From: Enterococcus faecalis_A
Lineage (GTDB): Bacteria > Bacillota > Bacilli > Lactobacillales > Enterococcaceae
Length of the DNA: 64,000 nucleotides
Direction: 5' to 3'
NCBI GenBank assembly: GCA_051295955.1
Contig: JBPDWA010000003.1
Coordinates: 186,001 to 250,000 of the forward strand
Both the position numbers and the translations under genes were made by a program. Below the pieces are notes generated by a model. That model worked only from the letters and a program-made list of their open reading frames with translations, did not search any database and was not told the origin of the DNA. Positions 9,106-16,785 of the stretch are shown here, piece after piece. Each line of letters starts with the position of its first letter. The stretch's first letter is position 1.

Positions 9106-9996
9106 TTATAAAACTCCTTCTAACTGACCCAAAAAAATACTTAGTGCCAACAAGTCGACTGAGCCGCCCGGACTTAAATGTTGTTGGGTTAATTCCGCAT
9201 CAAACTGTTGCAATAAATGTTTTAAGTCCTTTAGTTGTGTCATAGAAAGGGCTTGTCGGTATAGGCAGCCAGCGCGTTTTTTCACTGCTTGCCAAGCAGC
9301 CAGCCCTCCACGATTGATCAAGTTGGTATCTTCTGTTCTTTGCATCAGTTGCAACAATAAAAGCAAAAGTCGTCGTTCAATTGGCTCTTTTTGGGTTGCT
9401 CGTAAGTAGGGCAGTGAAAGTTGCTCTAAGAGCGGGTAGCCTTCTTCTGCTTCTTGGCGTATTCCAGCAAGACCATATTGAAGATATAGTTGTTCTCCAT
9501 AGCTCAGAGCGGTTTCCCTCTGGAGCTTGGCAAAATCACCAGCAACTAAGCCTTTTGTCATTTGGCGAATATAAGCGAATAATTGTTGTGTTTGTTTAGA
9601 AGTTAAAGGAAATTTTGGCTGTGGAACTTCCTGTAATAAAACCCCGAGGCTACTTAAAAAAAGGGCAAAAGAAAAATTGGCTCCTTTATGAGTATTGATT
9701 TGTCCTGTGCTGGCTAGCATCGTTTTTTCTGCTGCTACACCTACTTCACGAACTTTGGAAAATAAGACCTGTGGGCCCCCTTGATGTTGCTGCCCTAACA
9801 CTACATATTGAGCGAAATAAGGACTTAACGCAACACTGCTATCAATAAAAGTAAAAAAATTCATATCCCAATGAGCACCATTACTTTGCCGATCCACTAG
9901 GCCCGGTTTTGGTGCAAGAGCAGCTTCATATAAAAGTGAGCGGATTGCTAGCTGGCTGAGCTGTTCAGGGTTAATTTTATAGTGATTGTTTGTCAT
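9106..9996 (-). CDS. citG: Triphosphoribosyl-dephospho-CoA synthase
   Basis: Makes 2'-(5''-triphosphoribosyl)-3'-dephospho-CoA from ATP and dephospho-CoA, the precursor of the citrate lyase prosthetic group that CitX transfers to CitD. The 296 residues match the usual CitG length. The family signature near residues 28-50 is present (APKPGLVDRQSNGAHWDM), as are the internal THKGANFSF motif and a C-terminal SPGGSVDLLA motif. Its start overlaps the end of citO by 20 bases, so both are translated from one message. In E. faecalis citG sits at the end of the lyase operon. Here it is in the citH-citO unit instead. The assignment is firm. Confidence 0.94.
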   Translation of the reverse strand: MTNNHYKINPEQLSQLAIRSLLYEAALAPKPGLVDRQSNGAHWDMNFFTFIDSSVALSPYFAQYVVLGQQHQGGPQVLFSKVREVGVAAEKTMLASTGQINTHKGANFSFALFLSSLGVLLQEVPQPKFPLTSKQTQQLFAYIRQMTKGLVAGDFAKLQRETALSYGEQLYLQYGLAGIRQEAEEGYPLLEQLSLPYLRATQKEPIERRLLLLLLQLMQRTEDTNLINRGGLAAWQAVKKRAGCLYRQALSMTQLKDLKHLLQQFDAELTQQHLSPGGSVDLLALSIFLGQLEGVL

Positions 9997-10684
9997 TTAA
10001 GCGTTGATCCATTTCTTTTATAATAAATTTTAACGAATAATCTAAGTGCTCCGTAATCAGTAATGTCAATTGCTGCTCATCTTGATTTAACATACCGCGA
10101 TAAATCAACCAATGCTCCTTTAAAGCTTTATCACGGCGCTCCTTTGAACGAACAGCGATGTCACGGAAATAAATTAAATATTCCTGTAGTTTCAGCACGA
10201 TTGATTTTAGACGCAACATCTGACTTTTATTGTAAATAAACTCATTAAAATCAGAGAATTTTTGTAAAACTGCTTCTACTTGATCTGCTTCATTTAAGGC
10301 TTCTGTCGTTTTAAGTAACGATTTTAAGGCCTCAAAATCGGCGTGGGTCATTTGTTTCATGGCGGTCGTAGTTGCCAAAACGTCTAGTGATTTGCGGATT
10401 GCATAGATTTCATAAGCATCTTTTGTGTTGATCCCCTTGACGATAATCCCAATGCCTGGCACATGTTCAACTAATTTTTCTTCAACTAGCGTTTGTAAGG
10501 CATAACGAATCGGCGTGCGGCTGATATTCATTATCTCTGAAAATTCTTTTTCGTTAATTCGTTCACCAGCCGGAATCTCCCCTAAAATAATCGTCTTACG
10601 AAAAGCTTCGTAAACCAACCGTTTCAATGGTTTATTCACCGTCAAATCAAGATTTTTACTAACGGCATTTGATACTGTACTCAT
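9977..10684 (-). CDS. citO: GntR/FadR-family regulator of citrate genes
   Basis: 235 residues. An N-terminal winged HTH covers about 15-85, with the GntR pattern VYEAFRKTIILGEI...ISRTPIRYALQTL. An all-helical FCD-like ligand domain spans about 95-225. In E. faecalis CitO is the citrate-responsive activator of both the citH-citO and oad-cit units. The position between citG and citH supports the same role here, an inference from context and family. An AAAGGAG site precedes ATG 10684. The likely operators lie in the 12152-12528 region between the two divergent units. A different GntR role is possible but unlikely. Confidence 0.88.
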   Translation of the reverse strand: MSTVSNAVSKNLDLTVNKPLKRLVYEAFRKTIILGEIPAGERINEKEFSEIMNISRTPIRYALQTLVEEKLVEHVPGIGIIVKGINTKDAYEIYAIRKSLDVLATTTAMKQMTHADFEALKSLLKTTEALNEADQVEAVLQKFSDFNEFIYNKSQMLRLKSIVLKLQEYLIYFRDIAVRSKERRDKALKEHWLIYRGMLNQDEQQLTLLITEHLDYSLKFIIKEMDQRLNDKQSL

Positions 10685-10807
10685 AGCAAACTCCTTTATT
10701 AATCCAGACTGCTTTCTATATCTTTAAGCGTACAAAATGGTAAAGCTTCCCAATAAAAAGGTGAAACAAGCTGCCTTTTTTGTTCCAACCTTTTTAGTTC
10801 GATCAGT

Positions 10808-12151
10808 TTATTGCGGAATGTAAAGGGGCATTTGGCCGGTGAGAATAATAGTCACTACAAAAATGACAAAAACGCCGAGGGCCCATTTAGCTGCTTCTCG
10901 TTGCCACTGTCCCATGTCCAAGCCCGTTAAGCGTAACAAAAGATAGATAAACGCAACTAAAGGACTTAGTAAGTGGAAGGCTTGTCCCATGAGAGAAGCC
11001 AAAGCCATTTGCATATCTGTAAATCCATAAGCACGTCCGGCTTCAGCCAATACCGGCAAAACCCCAAAGTAAAACCCATCGTTGGAAATAAAGAAGGTAC
11101 CAGGAGCGGAAATTAAGGTGATTACTAAGCCCCAGAAGCCAGCCAATTGCTGGGGAATAATTTTTGTAAAGCTTTGAGCCAGTGCTTCAGCCATGCCGGT
11201 TCCTTGGAATAATCCCATAAACACACCAGCTGCAAAGACTAAGATAACTACTTGAACGGCGTCGCCGCCATTGGCGCCAATCCGCTTTGATTGATCTTTT
11301 AAAACAGGATAGTTGATCATTAAAGCAATCACTGTTCCGGTTAAGAATAAAAACAGCGGTGGTAAACCCAGCCCTACAAAGGAATCAGTGATTAGTAAGC
11401 CGATCAGCAAAATAGTTAAGATTGCATTGAAAGCCCAAAGTTTTGGTCTTCTGACAGCCAAGGTTTCTTCATCGGTCAAGGTGGTCATGGCATCAATTTC
11501 TTCATCAGTCAAATGTTTAATCCCTAAGCGCGCCCGCTCTTTGCGACCCATGGAAGGTGCAACGATGAAGATAACATACAACAATGCAACGATCATACCA
11601 GGAATTAAATAAGCTAAAATATCAGCGCCAACCTTCATTACGCTCATTGCCCGCGCAGTTGGACCTCCCCAAGGAAGTAAGTTCATGATCGTATTTTGTA
11701 AAATAATTAGAACGCCTAGGTTCATCATTTTCATGTTGAGCTTTTTATATATAGGAATAAATGCGGAGCAGCAAATCAAGGTAGTGGTGGTCCCGTCTCC
11801 GTTTAAGGATACGGCAGCAGCCACGACGGCAGTTGCCAACAACACTTTCATGGGGTCGCCTTTTGCTAGATGAATCATTTTGTTAGTAATCGGATCAAAC
11901 AAGCCAGCATCCAACATAATCGAAAAATAAAGAATCGCAAATAACAGCATAATTCCAGTAGTTGACGTCGTTTTTATTCCGTCCAACACAAAGTCGCCGA
12001 TTGAACCTTTATGGGCAACTCCAGCAAACATGGCTACTAAGGCAAATAGTAGCGGAATCAAAACCAAAGCAGTAAATGGCGACATCTTTTTTTTCATGAT
12101 CACGAACATGAAAACGATGATCATTAAATACGACAAAACAGTTAGTAACAT
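10808..12151 (-). CDS. citH: Citrate/metal-citrate transporter, CitMHS family
   Basis: 447 residues, about eleven to twelve hydrophobic segments, of the CitMHS family that imports citrate complexed with divalent metal ions and a proton. Recognisable blocks are the N-terminal MSPFTALVLIPLLFALV, the SLNGDGTTTTL loop, LPWGGPTARA and the late ISNDGFYFGVLPVLAE motif. ATG at 12151 was chosen because GAAGGAGAG lies just upstream; a longer in-frame extension has no ribosome site. It heads the citH-citO-citG unit and is divergent from the oad-cit operon. The family is certain; which metal it prefers cannot be read. Confidence 0.92.
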   Translation of the reverse strand: MLLTVLSYLMIIVFMFVIMKKKMSPFTALVLIPLLFALVAMFAGVAHKGSIGDFVLDGIKTTSTTGIMLLFAILYFSIMLDAGLFDPITNKMIHLAKGDPMKVLLATAVVAAAVSLNGDGTTTTLICCSAFIPIYKKLNMKMMNLGVLIILQNTIMNLLPWGGPTARAMSVMKVGADILAYLIPGMIVALLYVIFIVAPSMGRKERARLGIKHLTDEEIDAMTTLTDEETLAVRRPKLWAFNAILTILLIGLLITDSFVGLGLPPLFLFLTGTVIALMINYPVLKDQSKRIGANGGDAVQVVILVFAAGVFMGLFQGTGMAEALAQSFTKIIPQQLAGFWGLVITLISAPGTFFISNDGFYFGVLPVLAEAGRAYGFTDMQMALASLMGQAFHLLSPLVAFIYLLLRLTGLDMGQWQREAAKWALGVFVIFVVTIILTGQMPLYIPQ

Positions 12152-12344
12152 ATTTTTCTCTCCTTCAATATTAATGTGTTCTCCGCCATAAAATGAAGTA
12201 AAGGGAAATGAAAGGAATCGCAATGATGGCTAACTTCATTTAATTGGTTTAGAACACCACAAGTGTAAAGCACGGACCGCTCCTGAGATACCGCTTTCAA
12301 ATAAAAAGAACAGCGAAAAAACACAACAGGTATCGTTTTCTTAA

Positions 12345-12396
12345 AGAGATATTAATAAGATATTAATAAAATATTAAACCCATGGAAACGTTGATA
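12345..12396. promoter_or_regulatory. Candidate CitO operator (AT-rich repeat) and cre-like site
   Basis: At 12347-12376 the element GATATTAATAA occurs twice in tandem, followed by a third partial copy. It lies between the divergent citrate units and is a candidate CitO operator. At 12383-12396 TGGAAACGTTGATA matches the catabolite-responsive consensus TGWAANCGNTNWCA with two mismatches. CcpA repression plus CitO activation is how the E. faecalis locus works. Assignment here is inferred from position and pattern. Confidence 0.5.
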
Positions 12397-12496
12397 TATC
12401 GCTGTTTTTTTCGATCTGAAATTGAATACTCAAATAAGGAACACTAAAAGAACAATAAACAGTTGAATTTTTAATTCTCTCTTGGAAGCTTTTTCA

Positions 12497-12502
12497 TATA
12501 AT
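12497..12502 (+). promoter_or_regulatory. -10 box of the oad-cit operon, activator-type promoter
   Basis: A perfect TATAAT lies 27 bp before oadH, but the -35 position (12474-12479, attctc) has no consensus. A good -10 with no -35 fits a promoter that needs an activator, here presumably CitO. Confidence 0.55.
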
Positions 12503-12528
12503 GAAAGTAGTTACGGAAAGGATGTGCA

Positions 12529-12870
12529 ATGATGGGGATTTTTGAGCGTCTGTTCAGACGTCAGCGAGCTCCTATCGCTGACCAAACACAAGGGACAACA
12601 AGTGCTAATGCTAAGGTCAAAGCGCTTAAATGGGAAGTCCTTGACGGTTATGTCCCGCAAGTTCAAGGTCAAGTTAAAGAAGTTGCGATTGTTACCGCTG
12701 CTATTGCAGCTGGTGAAGCGTCAGCCAGCAGCTTTCAGGTTAAACAAATTATGAAAAGAAATCCGGAGGTAGTCTTTGTGTCTTTAGTTGCTGCGGCGTT
12801 AGCTGCCGAGGTCTATCCGGAGAGTCGGTTTCGCATTACAGCGATCAAAAAAAAAATTAGGAGGAGCTAA
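12529..12870 (+). CDS. oadH: Oxaloacetate decarboxylase accessory subunit OadH
   Basis: First gene of the operon, 113 residues. The N-terminus is basic (FERLFRRQRAP). A middle segment carries alanine-rich runs, followed by VKQIMKRNPEVVFVSLVAAALAAEVYP. This matches the small OadH-type proteins that precede oadD in enterococci and lactobacilli; weakly similar segments occur in gamma-subunit-like and methylmalonyl-CoA decarboxylase-associated proteins. The exact function is not established in the family. The ribosome site AAAGGA lies before two adjacent ATG codons (12529, 12532); the first is listed. The next gene starts 2 bases after its stop. Symbol assigned from position and general resemblance. 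Confidence 0.72.
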   Translation: MMGIFERLFRRQRAPIADQTQGTTSANAKVKALKWEVLDGYVPQVQGQVKEVAIVTAAIAAGEASASSFQVKQIMKRNPEVVFVSLVAAALAAEVYPESRFRITAIKKKIRRS

Positions 12871-12871
12871 C

Positions 12872-13273
12872 ATGTTACGGAAGTTCAAAATTACCATTGA
12901 CGGTCAAGAATATTTAGTGGAGATGGAAGAAATTGGTGGCAGCACGCAACCACAACCAATACTAGCGCCTAGCAGTCAACCAACTGTACCGGTTCAGTTG
13001 GTTGCTGAAAATAAGCAAGAGTCCGAAGCTGCTGCACCCTCACAACCAGTGACAGCTGACGGAGAACCTATGACGGCGCCGATGCCGGGAACCATTTTAA
13101 AAATCCTAGTGAACGTTGGTGATCAAGTTATGGAAAATCAGCCGCTGTTACTATTAGAAGCGATGAAAATGGAGAACGAAGTGGTGGCTGCTAAAGCTGG
13201 TCAGGTAACCGAGATTCAAGCGACAATTGGCCAAGTGGTCAATGCCGGGGATCCGTTACTTACCATTGCTTAA
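12872..13273 (+). CDS. oadD: Biotin carboxyl carrier subunit of oxaloacetate decarboxylase
   Basis: 133 residues. A short N-terminal beta region is followed by a flexible Ala/Pro/Gln-rich linker at about 28-65. A biotinyl domain fills 66-133, with the biotin-accepting lysine in EAMKMEN and the fold-defining APMPGTILKI start. It carries CO2 from the OadA carboxyltransferase to the membrane decarboxylase OadB. GGAGG precedes the ATG. A separate carrier subunit, rather than a carrier fused to the alpha chain, is the arrangement known from enterococci and fits the short OadA at the operon's end. Biotinylation needs BirA, which is not in the window. Confidence 0.93.
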   Translation: MLRKFKITIDGQEYLVEMEEIGGSTQPQPILAPSSQPTVPVQLVAENKQESEAAAPSQPVTADGEPMTAPMPGTILKILVNVGDQVMENQPLLLLEAMKMENEVVAAKAGQVTEIQATIGQVVNAGDPLLTIA

Positions 13274-13304
13274 CCACAAATTGATAGAAAGAGGAAGTGA
13301 AAAA

Positions 13305-14426
13305 TTGGACACATTGATTCAAGGAATTACCGCCATTACATTTGGTCAAATTTTTATGATGTTGATTGGTGGCCTGCTGATATATTTAGGCATAAAAAAA
13401 GAATATGAACCAACTTTGTTAGTACCGATGGGGCTGGGGACAATTTTGGTGAACTTTCCCGGAACGGGTGTTTTAACGCAAGTAGTGAACGGTTCAGAAA
13501 CAGAAGGTGTATTGGATGTTTTGTTTAAAGCCGGAATTGCCACTGAATTATTTCCTTTATTAATTTTTATCGGGATTGGAGCGATGATTGATTTTGGTCC
13601 TTTGTTGCAAAATCCTTTTATGCTATTGTTTGGTGCTGCGGCTCAATTCGGAATTTTCTTCACTGTCATCGTTGCTGTTTTATTTGGTTTCAATATTCAA
13701 GAAGCTGCTTCAATTGGAATTATCGGTGCGGCTGATGGTCCAACATCCATTTTTGTTTCTAATCAGCTAGCACCTAATTTATTAGGACCAATTACGGTTG
13801 CCGCGTACTCATATATGGCTTTAGTGCCCATTATCCAGCCTGTGGCGATTAAAGCAGTCACTACGAAGAAAGAACGGCAAATTCGCATGTACTACAAAGC
13901 AGACAGCGTCTCAAAGCTCACAAAAATTAGTTTCCCGATTGCCATTACGATTGTGGCCGGATTGATTGCACCTATTTCTTTACCTTTAGTGGGCTTTTTG
14001 ATGTTTGGAAATTTGTTGCGGGAGTGCGGTGTTTTGGATCGACTATCACTGACTGCTCAAAATGAACTGGTTAACATTATTTCAATTTTATTGGGATTAA
14101 CTATTTCTATTAAAATGCAAGCTGATTTGTTTTTAAATGTTCAAACTCTAATGATCATCGCTTTTGGCTTAGTCGCATTTATTATGGATTCAGTAGGGGG
14201 CGTGCTCTTTGCAAAACTGCTAAATCTTTTCCGTAAAGAAAAAATAAATCCAATGATTGGCGCTGCTGGCATTTCCGCCTTTCCCATGTCCAGTCGTGTT
14301 ATTCAAAAAATGGCAACAGATGAAAACCCGCAAAATTTTGTTTTAATGTATGCCGTTGGTGCAAATGTTTCCGGACAAATTGCCTCAGTGATTGCCGGTG
14401 GCTTGTTATTAGCCTTCTTTTCATAA
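13305..14426 (+). CDS. oadB: Oxaloacetate decarboxylase beta subunit, sodium pump
   Basis: 373 residues, nine or more membrane helices. It decarboxylates carboxybiotin and couples this to Na+ export. The family blocks are present: PLLIFIGIGAMIDFGPLL, the AADGPTSIFVSNQLAP motif with the aspartate known to be essential in this family, PLVGFLMFGNLLRECG and the late GAAGISAFPMSSRVIQ motif. TTG at 13305 was chosen because AGAGGAAGTG lies just upstream and the protein then starts as family members do (MDTLIQGI). Earlier in-frame starts overlap oadD with no ribosome site. Confidence 0.93.
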   Translation: MDTLIQGITAITFGQIFMMLIGGLLIYLGIKKEYEPTLLVPMGLGTILVNFPGTGVLTQVVNGSETEGVLDVLFKAGIATELFPLLIFIGIGAMIDFGPLLQNPFMLLFGAAAQFGIFFTVIVAVLFGFNIQEAASIGIIGAADGPTSIFVSNQLAPNLLGPITVAAYSYMALVPIIQPVAIKAVTTKKERQIRMYYKADSVSKLTKISFPIAITIVAGLIAPISLPLVGFLMFGNLLRECGVLDRLSLTAQNELVNIISILLGLTISIKMQADLFLNVQTLMIIAFGLVAFIMDSVGGVLFAKLLNLFRKEKINPMIGAAGISAFPMSSRVIQKMATDENPQNFVLMYAVGANVSGQIASVIAGGLLLAFFS

Positions 14427-14451
14427 AAGTTATTAAGAAAGGAGCATGAAA

Positions 14452-14577
14452 ATGGATGTAGAAGCATTAAAAATTGCTGGAGAGCTGATGCTCTTTGGAA
14501 TGGGTGGCGTCTTTTTAGTCCTATTTTTATTATATTTAATTTCTAAGCTATTATTGAAAGTTTTTCCTGCCAAATAA
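14452..14577 (+). CDS. 41-residue single-helix protein, OadG-like small subunit
   Basis: A small gene between oadB and citC, easy to miss. The product has a short acidic/amphipathic start (MDVEALKIAGELML), one strongly hydrophobic helix (about 15-35) and a short basic tail ending VFPAK. This is the layout of OadG/gamma-type subunits, which stabilise the alpha-beta complex, but it lacks the long metal-binding tail of classical OadG. Translation signals are excellent: GAAAGGAG lies 7 bases before ATG 14452; the in-frame ATG at 14446 is too close to it. It sits tightly in the operon (25 bp after oadB, 15 bp before citC). Role inferred from size, topology and position. Confidence 0.7.
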   Translation: MDVEALKIAGELMLFGMGGVFLVLFLLYLISKLLLKVFPAK

Positions 14578-14592
14578 GAGAGGGATGAGCAC

Positions 14593-15588
14593 ATGCTGAT
14601 CAAACGATTATGGTTGACGAAAGACCCCATTCAGTATCAAGAATGGGCAGACCTCATGAACATGGCCGGATTGGCCCTTGATATGCAAGTAGACTGGACG
14701 GTGGGGATCTATGAAAATCAGCAGCTGATTGCCAGCGGTTCGCTAGATTACAATATTATCAAATGTATTGCTGTAACTGCTGATTATCAAAGTGAGAATG
14801 TGTTAAGCAAGCTTCTGGCAGCGCTGAAAGAACCATTGCGAGAGCGACAGCAATCACACATTTTTCTTTATACTAAGCCGGAGCTACGTCCAATTTTTCA
14901 AAGTTTAGGCTTTGCTGAAATTGCTCGAACCCAAACGGTAATTTTTATGGAACAAGGATTTCCCGATATTCGAGCGTATCAAAAATTTCTGAAAGCAGCT
15001 ACACGGCCCACACAGGGAAATGCCGCAATTGTGATGAATGCCAATCCATTTACAAACGGACATTTATATTTGGTTACAGCGGCGGCCAAACAGCTCGCAA
15101 CGGTCTATGTTTTTGTCGTTTCAGAAGATCGTTCGTTATTTGATGCTGCAACTCGAATACGCTTAGTCAAAGCAGGTGTGGCTCATTTAGCGAACGTTGT
15201 AGTTTTGCCGACTGGGGAGTATCTGGTTTCTAAGGCCACCTTTCCGACTTATTTTTTAAAAGATCAAGCACCAGAAGCTGTCGCTAACGTTCAAGCAACA
15301 TTAGATGCGACGCTCTTTAAAGAAAAAATTGCTGGTATCTGTAGAATTACTACTCGTTATGTGGGAGAAGAACCGCTATCTAAAGTGACTGAAATCTACA
15401 ACCAAGCGCTAAAAGCAGTGCTTGAACCGGAATTATCTTTAATCGTACTGCCACGTAAAAAGGTTCAAGGAGAAGTGATCAGTGCTTCTCGGGTTCGCAA
15501 GTTAATTGAAAACAAGCAGTATGAAGCCCTCTGGCCCTTGGTGCCGCTAACGACCTATCAGGAAATCACGAATCAGAAAACGAAATAG
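14593..15588 (+). CDS. citC: [Citrate (pro-3S)-lyase] ligase
   Basis: 331 residues. It activates citrate lyase by ATP-dependent acetylation of the thiol on the CitD prosthetic group. Residues 1-125 resemble a GNAT-like domain. About 140-320 is a nucleotidyltransferase-type domain with the nucleotide-binding NANPFTNGHLYL motif and a C-terminal ISASRVRKLI motif related to the ISSTxIR motif of that fold. GAGAGGGATG precedes the ATG. It lies in the conserved order citC-citD-citE-citF-citX. Length and motifs are complete. Confidence 0.94.
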   Translation: MLIKRLWLTKDPIQYQEWADLMNMAGLALDMQVDWTVGIYENQQLIASGSLDYNIIKCIAVTADYQSENVLSKLLAALKEPLRERQQSHIFLYTKPELRPIFQSLGFAEIARTQTVIFMEQGFPDIRAYQKFLKAATRPTQGNAAIVMNANPFTNGHLYLVTAAAKQLATVYVFVVSEDRSLFDAATRIRLVKAGVAHLANVVVLPTGEYLVSKATFPTYFLKDQAPEAVANVQATLDATLFKEKIAGICRITTRYVGEEPLSKVTEIYNQALKAVLEPELSLIVLPRKKVQGEVISASRVRKLIENKQYEALWPLVPLTTYQEITNQKTK

Positions 15589-15601
15589 TGAGGTGTATAA
15601 A

Positions 15602-15910
15602 ATGGAAATTATTCAAAGTGCGTCAGCCGGTACCACTGAATCTAGTGATGTTTTAATTATGATCGACAGCAACGGAAATGAAGGAATTCAAATAGAATTG
15701 GATAGCAATGTGGCTAAACAATTTGGTCGCCAAATTTGCGCCAAAATCGAGGCTACTTTGAAAGATTTAGCTGTCACTCAGGTAAAAGTGAAAGTAATTG
15801 ATAAAGGAGCCTTAGACTGTACCATTCAAGCACGGACGATTGCTGCAGTTTATCGGGCTTGTGGCGTGAAAGAAATAGATTGGCAGGTGATTCGTTCATG
15901 GAACGCTTAA
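15602..15910 (+). CDS. citD: Citrate lyase acyl carrier protein (gamma subunit)
   Basis: 102 residues. It carries the phosphoribosyl-dephospho-CoA arm on a serine. The modified serine is expected in the N-terminal IIQSASAGTTESSD block (Ser near residue 12-14 by family pattern). The end of the conserved core reads KGALDCTIQARTIAAVYRA. ATG at 15602 follows GTGAGGTG and fits the family N-terminus; a GTG nine bases earlier is in frame but sits on that ribosome site. Its end overlaps citE by 13 bases, a sign of translational coupling. Confidence 0.94.
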   Translation: MEIIQSASAGTTESSDVLIMIDSNGNEGIQIELDSNVAKQFGRQICAKIEATLKDLAVTQVKVKVIDKGALDCTIQARTIAAVYRACGVKEIDWQVIRSWNA

Positions 15911-16785
15911 GAAGAACCATGATGTTCGTTCCTGGTGCAAATGCGGCGATGCTTAGAGATGCAGCACTTTATGGCGCTGATGCAATTATGTTTGATTTGG
16001 AAGATGCTGTTTCATTAAAGGAAAAAGATAGTGCTCGGCTGCTGGTTTACCATGCCTTGACTACTTTTGACTATACGACTGTAGAGACCGTTGTGCGCAT
16101 AAATGGGTTAGATACAGGCGGTAGGCAAGATATTGAGGCGATGGTGCTGGCTGGCATTGATGTCATTCGCTTGCCAAAGACTGAGAATGCCAGTGATATC
16201 AAGGCTGTGGCTGCTGTTATCACCGAAATGGAAACTAAATATGGCCTTACCCCTGGCCAGACTCGGATGATGGCTGCAATTGAATCGGCTGAAGGTGTGT
16301 TAAACGCTCGTGAAATTGCTCAAGCTAGCAAGCGTTTAATCGGTATTGCATTAGGTGCTGAGGACTATGTGACGAATTTAAAAACTCATCGTTACCCTGA
16401 TGGTCATGAATTATTTTTTGCCAGAAGTATGATCTTGCATGCAGCTAGAACCGCAGGCATTGCAGCTATTGATACTGTCTATTCAGATGTGGATAATACT
16501 GAAGGCTTTTTATATGAAGTACGGATGGTTAAGCAGCTGGGCTTTGATGGAAAATCGGTAATCAATCCGCGGCAAATTCCGTTAGTCAATCAAGTGTATA
16601 CGCCCTCAGCAAAAGAAATCCAACAAGCACAAGAAATCATTTGGGGAATTCAAGAAGCAGAAGCAAAAGGCTCTGGTGTGATTTCCGTCAACGGCAAAAT
16701 GGTGGACAAACCAATTGTTGAACGGGCACAACGAGTCATTGCTCTAGCAAAAGCAGCGAATCTGATTGCTGAGGAGGAACAATAA
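15898..16785 (+). CDS. citE: Citrate lyase beta subunit (citryl-ACP lyase)
   Basis: 295 residues, HpcH/HpaI aldolase superfamily TIM barrel. It cleaves citryl-ACP to oxaloacetate and acetyl-ACP. Seen are RTMMFVPGANAAML at the start, the metal-binding acidic motif MFDLEDAVSLKEKDSAR, the arginine/substrate motif VVRINGLDT, MAAIESAEGVLNA, GAEDYVTNL and the GFDGKSVINPRQI motif. ATG 15898 lies inside the end of citD, preceded by AGGTGA. It is followed without a gap by citF. Confidence 0.96.
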   Translation: MERLRRTMMFVPGANAAMLRDAALYGADAIMFDLEDAVSLKEKDSARLLVYHALTTFDYTTVETVVRINGLDTGGRQDIEAMVLAGIDVIRLPKTENASDIKAVAAVITEMETKYGLTPGQTRMMAAIESAEGVLNAREIAQASKRLIGIALGAEDYVTNLKTHRYPDGHELFFARSMILHAARTAGIAAIDTVYSDVDNTEGFLYEVRMVKQLGFDGKSVINPRQIPLVNQVYTPSAKEIQQAQEIIWGIQEAEAKGSGVISVNGKMVDKPIVERAQRVIALAKAANLIAEEEQ

